Below, in pieces: positions 7,664 to 14,938 of a DNA stretch of 64,000 nucleotides. The stretch covers positions 186,001 to 250,000 of the forward strand of contig OX638375.1 in NCBI GenBank assembly GCA_951813575.1. The letters run 5' to 3'. Each line of letters begins with the position of its first letter. The stretch's first letter is position 1. A program made the translations under genes and the position numbers. The notes under the pieces are model-generated. The model had not been told where the DNA came from. It made no database searches and worked only from the letters and a program-made list of their open reading frames with translations. Source of the DNA: Candidatus Binatia bacterium. GTDB lineage: Bacteria; Desulfobacterota; Binatia; UBA9968; JAJDTQ01.

Positions 7664-8941
7664 ATGGCCGGCCAAGTCGCTGATTTTGAAAGCTCCGGAA
7701 ACTGTATCCATTGCGGGCTTTGCGTGGCGTCATGCCCGACTTTTCTCGAGCTGGGAACGGAGATGGACTCACCGCGGGGACGGATCCAGCTCATGCGCTC
7801 CATCGACCAGGGAACGATTCCACTGGACGATGCGAGCGTCAGGCATCTGGACCTTTGTCTCGGCTGCCGGGCCTGCGAGACCACCTGCCCGTCCGGCGTG
7901 CGCTACGGCACCCTCATCGAGGGCGCCCGGCATTTCATCGAATCGCGGCACCGCCGCTCCTGGCCGGAGCGCGTGCAGCGCTGGCTGGTGAACCGGACCT
8001 TTCCCAATCCGGCGGTCATGAGAATATTCGGTTGGAGCGTCCGCTGCATGACGCGGTTCGGCGTCCACCGGCTGGCCCGTGCCGGTTGGGTGCCGGCGCC
8101 GCTCCGCCGGTTGCTGCGTTACCTGCCGGACCCGAAGGCCCCGTTCCGGTCGGTGCGCCTTCCTGAACGGACCGCCCCGCGAGGCGAGGTCCGCCATCGC
8201 GTGGGCCTGCTGGCCGGCTGCGTCATGCAGAGCCTTTTCGGCACCACCCACACGAACACGGTGAGACTGTTGACGGAATACGGCTGCGAGGTGCGAGCGC
8301 CGGAGGGAGCCGGCTGCTGCGGCGCCCTGTTGCTGCACAACGGCGATCGGGAGCGTGGCCTGGAGTTGGCGCGCCGGACCATAGCAGCCTTCGATTCCCC
8401 GGAACTGGACGCCGTATTGACCAACGCGGCGGGCTGCGGCGCGGCCATGCGGGAGTACGGCGAGCACTTCAAGGAGGACCCCGCGCTTCGACCGGCCGCC
8501 GAACGCGTTGCCGCCAAGGTGCGGGATGTGGCAGAGTTCGTCCATGGGCTGCCCGATGTGGAGCCCAGGCGCCGGATGAACGTGAAGGTGGCCTACCACG
8601 ATGCCTGCCACCTGCTGAACGGGCAGGGCGTGCACGCGGAGCCGCGGCGGCTCCTCAAGGACATCCCGGGCGTCGAATGGGTGGACCTGCACGAGGCGGA
8701 GGTCTGTTGCGGCAGCGCGGGCAGCTACAATCTGACGGAACCGGAGCTGGCGGGAAGGTTGGCGGCGCGGAAGGCGAGAAACGTGACGGCGACGGGCGCG
8801 GAAATTCTGGTGACCGGGAATCCGGGCTGCATCCTCCAGATCCAGGCCGCGCTCCGGGACCAGGGTTCGTCCATCCGCGTCGTGCACACCGCCGACTTCC
8901 TGGCCGAGGCTTATACCAACGGAAAGGCGGCCCGGGACTAG
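7664..8941 (+). CDS. glcF: Glycolate oxidase iron-sulfur subunit GlcF
   Basis: A 425-residue electron-transfer subunit. Two 4Fe-4S ferredoxin motifs near the N-terminus (CIHCGLCVASCP and CLGCRACETTCP) are followed by two CCG-type cysteine-rich domains (GAGCCGAL with later NAAGCG, and EVCCGSAG). It carries electrons from the GlcD flavin toward quinone or another acceptor. It starts 13 nt after glcE and is the last glc gene; an amidohydrolase gene follows after 26 nt and may be cotranscribed. Confidence 0.93.
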   Translation: MAGQVADFESSGNCIHCGLCVASCPTFLELGTEMDSPRGRIQLMRSIDQGTIPLDDASVRHLDLCLGCRACETTCPSGVRYGTLIEGARHFIESRHRRSWPERVQRWLVNRTFPNPAVMRIFGWSVRCMTRFGVHRLARAGWVPAPLRRLLRYLPDPKAPFRSVRLPERTAPRGEVRHRVGLLAGCVMQSLFGTTHTNTVRLLTEYGCEVRAPEGAGCCGALLLHNGDRERGLELARRTIAAFDSPELDAVLTNAAGCGAAMREYGEHFKEDPALRPAAERVAAKVRDVAEFVHGLPDVEPRRRMNVKVAYHDACHLLNGQGVHAEPRRLLKDIPGVEWVDLHEAEVCCGSAGSYNLTEPELAGRLAARKARNVTATGAEILVTGNPGCILQIQAALRDQGSSIRVVHTADFLAEAYTNGKAARD

Positions 8942-8967
8942 CCGGGCGCGCGGAACGGGGGAATCCC

Positions 8968-10107
8968 ATGGCGAGAGACGGTTTGAGGATACTCGACAGC
9001 GACATGCATGTGTTCGAGCCGCACGACCTATACCTGACCTACATGAACCCCAAGTGGGGCGACCGCATTCCCCGCGGAGCGCCGCGGGAGGAACGGGAAG
9101 GGAAGGGGCTCACCCGTCATGGCATGACCCGCTACGTGCTGGGCGACGGCAGCCCCATCCGGACCCCGGGCAAGGTGGTGAACTTTCACGAGAAGCGCCA
9201 GAAGGAAGCCTACATCCGGCCCGCCAGCCAGAACTACAACAACTTCTCGCAGATCGAAGCCATGGACGAAGAAGGACTGGACGTGGCGGTGCAGTTCCGC
9301 ACCTCGCCGCTCCATACCAACGAGGACTTCGAGCCCGACTATGCCAACGACCTCTGCAAGGCCTGGAACGAATGGATGCACGACTTCTGCAGCGCCGATC
9401 CGTCACGCCTCAAGGGCTCGGCGCTGATCACGCTGCACGACGTGGACCTGGCGGTCCAGGAGGCCCGGCGGTCGGTGAAGGAGCTGGGCGCGGTGGGCCT
9501 GTCACTCTGTCCGGAGCCCATCAACGGGCGCCACATCCACGACCGGGAGTTCGATGCGCTGTGGGCGGAGGCCGTGGACCTGGACGTCCCCATCTGCTTC
9601 CATCCGCCGGCGCGCCCCAACCAGGTCCAGGTGTCCCGGCGCTTCGAGGGACACCCCAATGAACAGTTGCTGGTGAATCCCCTGCGCAATCCCGTGGAGC
9701 TGATCCTGGCGGTCAGCGCGTTCTGCGCCGGCGGCGTGCTGGAGCGGTTCCCCAAGCTCCGGGTCGCCTTCCTCGAGGGCAACTGCAGTTGGCTGCCGTG
9801 GCTGATGTACCGCCTGGACGAGTACTGCGAGCTCCAGGGCGCCATGGCAGAGATCCCGCTGCGGAAGAAGCCCAGCGAGTACTTCCGCGAGCAGTGCTTC
9901 ATCTCCGCGGATGTGGACGAGGGGCTGGTGGTCAGCGTCATCGACTACATGGGCGACGACAACATCGTCTTCTCCACCGACTATCCCCACATCGACTCCC
10001 GCTGGCCCGAGGCCGTCTCCACCTTCACCTCGCTGCCGGGCCTCAAGAAGGAGTCCCTGGAGAAGATCCTCTGGACCAACTGCGCAAGGCTGTACGGCGT
10101 GGAGTAG
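8968..10107 (+). CDS. Amidohydrolase-2 family metal-dependent hydrolase/decarboxylase (paralogue 1)
   Basis: A 379-residue TIM-barrel protein of the amidohydrolase-2 (ACMSD-like) family. The N-terminal metal motif is DSDMH (residues 10-14), a second ligand-type histidine is in ICFHPPA (His212), and the catalytic-type aspartate is in FSTDYPH (Asp338). Family members decarboxylate or hydrolyse aromatic and ring-cleavage acids. It is one of six paralogues in this window and is most like those at 19749 and 30976 (all share an MAR(D/N)G start and PKWGDR). A GGGGGAA precedes the ATG at 8968. It follows glcF by 26 nt. The substrate is unknown. Confidence 0.88.
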   Translation: MARDGLRILDSDMHVFEPHDLYLTYMNPKWGDRIPRGAPREEREGKGLTRHGMTRYVLGDGSPIRTPGKVVNFHEKRQKEAYIRPASQNYNNFSQIEAMDEEGLDVAVQFRTSPLHTNEDFEPDYANDLCKAWNEWMHDFCSADPSRLKGSALITLHDVDLAVQEARRSVKELGAVGLSLCPEPINGRHIHDREFDALWAEAVDLDVPICFHPPARPNQVQVSRRFEGHPNEQLLVNPLRNPVELILAVSAFCAGGVLERFPKLRVAFLEGNCSWLPWLMYRLDEYCELQGAMAEIPLRKKPSEYFREQCFISADVDEGLVVSVIDYMGDDNIVFSTDYPHIDSRWPEAVSTFTSLPGLKKESLEKILWTNCARLYGVE

Positions 10108-10120
10108 GGCGCTTCCTCGT

Positions 10121-10145
10121 CATCCCGGGCCCCGACCCGGGATCC
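10121..10145. repeat. Palindromic repeat, family A copy 3
   Basis: Stem ATCCCGGG / CCCGGGAT (10122-10129, 10136-10143) with a 6-nt loop, in the gap between two same-strand genes. It is a variant of the copies at 801 and 1714. Confidence 0.65.
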
Positions 10146-10186
10146 AGAAATCGAACCGCCGAGACAGGCAGGATGAGGCAACACCG

Positions 10187-11569
10187 ATGACACAACCAAA
10201 CGCAGTATGGCAACCCCCCGCGGAGGTGTCGCGGGAGCAGTGCCTCGCGGACTCCCGCGAGGTGCTGGCGATGCCGGACATTCCGCTGAAGGAGTACGAG
10301 GACCTGGTGCGCATCCAGGCGGTGGGCCTGGAATGGGACGTCGGCGCGCAGATCTACGAGCCGGAGGACCCCGGGCGGATCGTCGTGGGCGCGGACGGGC
10401 GGAAGGCCGGGGCCTACCTGCTGTCGGGCGGCGACGGCGACTTCAAGACCATGGCGCCGGTGGCGCGGCTGCTGGCGGGCAAGTTCGGCTTCAAGGTCGC
10501 CACCATGACCTATCCGGGCCGGCTCTATCTGGACGATCCGTCCCGTAACTGGCCCGGTGACACCATCGACCCGGACGGCACCATCCGGACGCCGATCTGG
10601 CTGACCGGCGAGCACATCACGCCCGACCAGTACGAGGTGGTGAAGGACAGCTCCCTCCGCGAGCGCTACGGCACCCGCACGGTGCTGCACGCCAAACCCG
10701 GCACGACCTTCTGGTACCGCCTCGCGGGCTGGCCGGCCGCCTTCGAGGAGGGAGGCAAGGAGGTCATGGCGCGCAACCTGCCGGACGGCGAGTACTCCAT
10801 CTACGTGCACGGCCACTCCACCGGCGGCCCGTTCGTCTTCATGCTCTCGCAACGGGTGCCCAACGTCGCCGGCGTCATGGCCGTCGAGAACTCGGCGTTC
10901 GGCTACATCAACGAGGCCAAGCTCGCGGTACAGGGCTCCCTGGGGGCCATCGGCGACTATGAAGCGCGGGTCACCGAGACCAGCCGGGTGGACCCGTTCT
11001 ACGAGCTCTACGTCCGCACCTGGCGCGACAAGGCGCGCTACATCGGACCGGAGAAGCTGGGGCAGGACGGCCCCGTGGCGCTCATGCGCCTTCCGATGGT
11101 CATCGAGGAAGTGATGGCGGCCTGGGATGCGGCCAGGAACCAGCCCCAGTTCAAGTGCGAGTACGTCGTCAGCACCAACATCGAGCCGTCGCTGGAAGAG
11201 GGCGCCCGTGTGAGCGCGGGTAGGATGGGCCTCGACGAGAAGGGCACGGAAGCGCTGGTGCGCCAGTATCTGAGCTACGGGCGGGAGCTTCAGGGCCCGG
11301 GGGTCAAGCCGGTGCCGCCGGTCCTCTTTTGCGTCACCAAGGACAGCCGCGACCACGCCGCCGACGCCTACCGCAGCATGGTGATGCCCATGTTCGCGCG
11401 CATGAAGCCGGCCCCCAAGACCGCGTTGATGCACTTCCAGGCCGGCGTCCATTCCTACTGGACGCCGGAGGCGGAGCTACCCCTGGGGGTGGCGCCGGGG
11501 GTGGCCAAGACCTGGCATGACGCGATAACCGGCGGGTATTTCCTGTCCGGGAACGGCGGCAACGGTTGA
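10187..11569 (+). CDS. Alpha/beta-hydrolase-like protein with GHSTGG nucleophile elbow
   Basis: A 460-residue protein without signal peptide or membrane segments. SIYVHGHSTGGPFVF places a candidate nucleophile Ser211 in a GxSxG elbow. Upstream SGGDGDFKTMAPVARLLAG resembles the oxyanion-hole strand and first helix of alpha/beta hydrolases. VLFCVTKDSRDHA and the late MHFQAGVHSYW may supply the acid and histidine (His447 region). I do not recognise a named family. It lies between an amidohydrolase and an epimerase on the same strand, about 80 nt and 60 nt from them, so a role in the same catabolic unit is inferred. The start ATG has only a weak upstream GAGG. Confidence 0.6.
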   Translation: MTQPNAVWQPPAEVSREQCLADSREVLAMPDIPLKEYEDLVRIQAVGLEWDVGAQIYEPEDPGRIVVGADGRKAGAYLLSGGDGDFKTMAPVARLLAGKFGFKVATMTYPGRLYLDDPSRNWPGDTIDPDGTIRTPIWLTGEHITPDQYEVVKDSSLRERYGTRTVLHAKPGTTFWYRLAGWPAAFEEGGKEVMARNLPDGEYSIYVHGHSTGGPFVFMLSQRVPNVAGVMAVENSAFGYINEAKLAVQGSLGAIGDYEARVTETSRVDPFYELYVRTWRDKARYIGPEKLGQDGPVALMRLPMVIEEVMAAWDAARNQPQFKCEYVVSTNIEPSLEEGARVSAGRMGLDEKGTEALVRQYLSYGRELQGPGVKPVPPVLFCVTKDSRDHAADAYRSMVMPMFARMKPAPKTALMHFQAGVHSYWTPEAELPLGVAPGVAKTWHDAITGGYFLSGNGGNG

Positions 11570-11630
11570 GGCCGGCCGCCGAAGTTCCAGCAATGGCGCA
11601 CCGCCTCCCAAGGGACCGGAAGATTTGCCC

Positions 11631-12578
11631 GTGACCACGCTGATCACCGGCTCCGGACTGGTCGGGACATCCTTCGCCCAGTTCGCCGTGCGAAGAGACG
11701 TCCGGCTGGTCTTCTACGACCTGCAACCCCACCGGGAATACCTCCAACGGAAGCTTCCGGGAGCGGACGTCGAGTTCGTCCAGGGGGACATTCTCGACCT
11801 GCCCGCGCTGCTCCACGTCATGACGGCGCACCGTGTGGACACGGTGGTGCACACCGCCGGTCTGGTGGGCACCAAGGTCGCGGACGCACCCTATACCGGC
11901 GTTTCGATCAACGTCATGGGGACCATCAACGTCCTCGAGGCCGTCCGGCTCGCCGGCGTGAGGCGCCTGGTGCATATCAGTTCCCTCAGCGTCTACGACC
12001 AGCGCCGGGACTGCCCCGCGCCCTTGCGCGAGGACTTTCCCCGCGGGAACGGCCGGCTGTACGACAACACCAAGGTGGCCAAGGAGCTCATGGTGGAGGC
12101 CTACCGGCGCCTCTACGGCTTCGAGGTGGTCGCCCTGCGGCTGGCCAAGCTCTACGGCGTCGGCCACTTCCAGGGCGGCTCCGCCGGCGGCCGGCTCATC
12201 CAGACCCTGGTTCAGTGCGGCCTGCGCGGCGAGGCGGCACGCGTGCCCCGGCCCCTCACCACGGACTTCGAGTACGTCTACGCCAAGGACGTGGGCCGCG
12301 CCGTCGACATCGCGGCCACCATCCCGCTGCCGCAAGAGACACACTTCAATATCGGCACCGGCGAGGTGCTGACCTTCGACGAGTTGGTCCGGATCATCCA
12401 GGGGGTCCTCCCCGCTCTCGAGGTGGAAGTCCTGCCCGGCCCGGCGCCGGCTGTCCAGGTAAGGCAGCCGATGGACCGCTCACGGGCCAGGGACGTGCTG
12501 GGATGGGAGCCGCGGTACACCGTGGAAGAGGCCTTCCGGGACTATGTGGTGGATCTGGAAGACGTGGCGGGCCGGTAA
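11631..12578 (+). CDS. NAD-dependent epimerase/dehydratase (paralogue 1)
   Basis: A 315-residue extended SDR. The nucleotide-binding motif TGSGLVG is at residues 6-12 and the catalytic pair is in LYDNTK (YxxxK). A C-terminal LGWEPRYTVEEAFRDYV block is typical of sugar-nucleotide epimerases and related oxidoreductases. The GTG at 11631 is preferred to a TTG at 11625 because it aligns exactly with the ATG start of the paralogue at 21790 (M-x-T-L-I-T-G-S-G). A GGAAG lies about 10 nt upstream. With catabolic neighbours it may act on a small hydroxy compound rather than a cell-envelope sugar. Confidence 0.85.
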   Translation: MTTLITGSGLVGTSFAQFAVRRDVRLVFYDLQPHREYLQRKLPGADVEFVQGDILDLPALLHVMTAHRVDTVVHTAGLVGTKVADAPYTGVSINVMGTINVLEAVRLAGVRRLVHISSLSVYDQRRDCPAPLREDFPRGNGRLYDNTKVAKELMVEAYRRLYGFEVVALRLAKLYGVGHFQGGSAGGRLIQTLVQCGLRGEAARVPRPLTTDFEYVYAKDVGRAVDIAATIPLPQETHFNIGTGEVLTFDELVRIIQGVLPALEVEVLPGPAPAVQVRQPMDRSRARDVLGWEPRYTVEEAFRDYVVDLEDVAGR

Positions 12579-12596
12579 CCAGGGCCCATTGCCCAC

Positions 12597-12620
12597 GTAG
12601 GTCGGATTAACCCGAACTAC
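12597..12620. terminator. Hairpin between convergent epimerase and parD genes
   Basis: GTAG-g-TCGG / CCGA-a-CTAC (12597-12605, 12612-12620) forms an interrupted stem; its right edge overlaps the parD stop codon. No T-run follows. The sequence resembles a widespread GTAGGTCGGxTTA intergenic repeat. Confidence 0.4.
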
Positions 12621-12877
12621 AACGGAGACTTGTTCCTCGCGACCACGTCCGCAGCCGAGAGGGGATGGAACGAGGCATCCGGTGTCGCGAAAGCAAGTTC
12701 GAGTTCCGCCTTGAGGCGGTCGAAAGCCTGCCGTTCCCACCGCTCCTTGTCCCGCCGGATCAGATCGCGGATGTATTCGTTGACGTTCGCGTAGGCCCCG
12801 CACTCGCCGACATTTGCCGAGACGAAGTCGCTAAGCGCGCCGTTGAGGTGAACCGTCACCGTTGTCGTGCGTGGCAT
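12617..12877 (-). CDS. ParD-like ribbon-helix-helix antitoxin, without adjacent toxin
   Basis: An 86-residue protein. The N-terminus PRTTTVTVHLNGALSDFV is a ribbon-helix-helix strand and helix, and VNEYIRDLIRRDKERWE is the typical ParD second helix. A C-terminal tail of about 35 residues would wrap a ParE toxin. In parDE operons the toxin follows directly, but here the next 40 nt hold only a hairpin, then the oppositely oriented epimerase. The antitoxin is therefore an orphan. The ATG at 12877 is chosen over one 42 nt upstream because RHH proteins begin at this point. Confidence 0.8.
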   Translation of the reverse strand: MPRTTTVTVHLNGALSDFVSANVGECGAYANVNEYIRDLIRRDKERWERQAFDRLKAELELAFATPDASFHPLSAADVVARNKSPL

Positions 12878-13126
12878 GTCCTGGTCTACTCCGAGTGGTG
12901 TATTCACCATAAGGAACATGGCATAAGTTCACAAGAACCTGTGATGGAATCTCCCTTCGCCAATCTTATCGTATGACCGAGACAGGACCTGCGGCAAAGG
13001 GCTCTTTGGTCCCATAACATCCCGACTTCGTGGTCTTTATGCAGGAGTATGGTAAAGATGGGGGTGACGATGCAGGTGCTTGATGCATCGTTACAGGATC
13101 TCCAGGGTAGGTGAGGAGAATGGACC
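12878..13126. promoter_or_regulatory. Divergent intergenic region with two dyads
   Basis: The gap lies between parD (minus) and the AAA ATPase gene (plus). It contains TCACA-N6-TGTGA (12929-12944), possibly the parD autoregulatory site, and CGATGCA-N9-TGCATCG (13068-13090) just upstream of the ATPase. It is AT-richer than flanking genes. No coding sequence is seen. Operator roles are inference. Confidence 0.3.
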
Positions 13127-14233
13127 ATGTCGAGCCTGAAGAGGATCCAGATCAAGGGCTTTCGATCCATCAAGGAGATGAGTCTGGAACTCGGACCTCT
13201 CAATGTCCTGATCGGCGCCAACGGAGCAGGGAAGAGCAATCTCATCGCCTTCTTCAAGCTGATGAACGAACTGATGGCCGGACGGCTTCAGCAACATATC
13301 GGAACCACCGGACGGGCCACAGCCAATCTGCACTTCGGCCCACGGATGACGCCTCAACTGGAAGCGGAAATGGAGTTCGAGGTCGAGAACGGGACGGACA
13401 CCTACCGGATGAGACTGTTCCACGCCGCAGGCGACTCTTTGGTCTTTGCCGAAGAGCTGCTTTCCTTCCATCAGACAGGCTATCCGCAACCGAAGGAAAC
13501 GTCGTTGGGGACCGGCCATCAGGAAACACGGATCGGAGACCAAGCGGAGGAAGGCGACATAACGGCGAAAACGCTAAGGTATTTGCTGAATCACTGTCGG
13601 GTCTACCACTTCCACGATACGTCGCCGACCGCGAGAGTGCGGCAGTATTGCTACGTCGGCGACAATCGCTGGCTCATGCCCGACGCGGCCAACCTGGCGG
13701 CGATATTGTATGAGCTGAAGTCCTGCAAGGAAGCGGTGTATCGCCGTATCGTCGCGACGGTCCGGCAGGCGGCGCCGTTTTTCGAGGATTTCGAACTGGA
13801 GCCGGCCGGATCGGCCGACAGGGACATCATCCTTAACTGGCGCCACCGAAGTTCCGATCTCGTTTTCGGCCCGCATCAGCTCTCGGACGGTACCCTGCGT
13901 GCCATATGCCTGATTTCACTCCTGTTGCAACCCAGGGAAGCACTCCCCTGCCTGATCGTGGTGGATGAACCGGAACTCGGATTACACCCGTACGCGCTCG
14001 ATGTCATTGCTTCGTTGTTTCGAGCTGCAAGCCATCATACTCAGGTTCTCGTCAGCACACAGTCCAGCGCGTTTCTCGACAATTTTGCACCAGAGGACAT
14101 TGTCGTTGTCGAGCGAAACGGTGAGGCTACGGAGTTCGATAGACCAGACGCTGACAAGCTTGACGCATGGCTGGAGGACTATTCGCTCGGCGAGATCTGG
14201 GAGAAGAACGTCATCGGTGCGGGGCCTCGCTAA
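13127..14233 (+). CDS. AAA (ABC-type/SMC-like) ATPase, candidate defence component
   Basis: A 368-residue AAA_15/AAA_21-type ATPase. It has Walker A GANGAGKS (30-37), an ABC-like signature LSDGT (252-256), Walker B CLIVVDEPE (Asp280-Glu281) and an H-loop-like STQSS. The middle about 60-250 is a helical/beta insertion. There is no fused nuclease, unlike OLD proteins; the next gene probably supplies it. The stop and next start overlap as TAATG. Such ATPase plus DUF4276 pairs recur in defence islands, and family members sense or process phage DNA in better-studied relatives (Gabija GajA, AbiL). GGTGAGGAGA precedes the ATG. Confidence 0.85.
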   Translation: MSSLKRIQIKGFRSIKEMSLELGPLNVLIGANGAGKSNLIAFFKLMNELMAGRLQQHIGTTGRATANLHFGPRMTPQLEAEMEFEVENGTDTYRMRLFHAAGDSLVFAEELLSFHQTGYPQPKETSLGTGHQETRIGDQAEEGDITAKTLRYLLNHCRVYHFHDTSPTARVRQYCYVGDNRWLMPDAANLAAILYELKSCKEAVYRRIVATVRQAAPFFEDFELEPAGSADRDIILNWRHRSSDLVFGPHQLSDGTLRAICLISLLLQPREALPCLIVVDEPELGLHPYALDVIASLFRAASHHTQVLVSTQSSAFLDNFAPEDIVVVERNGEATEFDRPDADKLDAWLEDYSLGEIWEKNVIGAGPR

Positions 14234-14934
14234 TGGCCCGTCTCCACTTCTTCGTCGAAGGTCAAACAGAACAGACGTTCGCAGATACCGTCTTGAAGCC
14301 CCATTTGGCGGACTTCTGCGTCTACATGCAAAAGCCGGTGTTGATCGCGCACGCCCGAAAGAAAGGAAGGATTCACCGCGGAGGAGGAAGGAATTTCACG
14401 GCGATGCAGAACGACATCACCCGCCGTCTCAAGGAGGATTCGGAGAGGGACGTGTTCTTTACCACCATGATTGATCTTTACGCCTTGCATGCAAATTTCC
14501 CCGGCCTTGAAGAAGCCGAAAAGCTGCGCATGGACCCCTACCGGCGGGTGGAAGCCCTTGAGAAGTCGTGGCTTGATGAGACTGGAGACAATCGCTTCAT
14601 CCCGTTCATCCAGTTGCATGAGTTCGAGGCCTACTTGTTCTCCGATGTATCCCGGTTGGCTTTATTCTTTGACAATGCAAGTTCCGGAATCGCTGCTTTG
14701 CAGAAGATCGTCGATGACGTCCAGTCTCCGGAACAGATCGACGACGGGCAACATACGGCTCCATCGAAAAGAATCATCGAGCAATTTCCCGAGTACCGTG
14801 ACTTGAAGCCGACAGTGGGCCCACAGGCGGCTGAGACTATCGGCTTGGAGAACATCCGGTCCAAGTGTCTTCACTTCAAGAGATGGATTGAGCGACTTGA
14901 GAAACTCGGAGGACAGTCCCTCCGGGAGCCATGA
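14233..14934 (+). CDS. DUF4276 (Toprim-like) protein paired with the AAA ATPase
   Basis: A 233-residue protein. It opens with FFVEGQTEQTF, the VEGxTE strand-turn seen in Toprim nucleases of the OLD/RloB type (Glu9, Glu13). MIDLYAL (Asp81) and QLHEFEAYLF (Glu130, Glu132) are candidate further metal ligands. The start ATG overlaps the ATPase TAA by one base, implying translational coupling and a stoichiometric complex. The methyltransferase-nuclease starts 4 nt after its stop. Nuclease activity is inferred from the acidic motifs and the context; some DUF4276 proteins have no described activity. Confidence 0.75.
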   Translation: MARLHFFVEGQTEQTFADTVLKPHLADFCVYMQKPVLIAHARKKGRIHRGGGRNFTAMQNDITRRLKEDSERDVFFTTMIDLYALHANFPGLEEAEKLRMDPYRRVEALEKSWLDETGDNRFIPFIQLHEFEAYLFSDVSRLALFFDNASSGIAALQKIVDDVQSPEQIDDGQHTAPSKRIIEQFPEYRDLKPTVGPQAAETIGLENIRSKCLHFKRWIERLEKLGGQSLREP

Positions 14935-14938
14935 CGCG

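Noticed and set aside
12579..12616. parE toxin downstream of parD
   Set aside because: Only 38 nt are available, and they contain a hairpin, not a coding frame.
12929..12944. CRP-like site
   Set aside because: The half-sites are in the order TCACA-N6-TGTGA, the reverse of the CRP consensus TGTGA-N6-TCACA.
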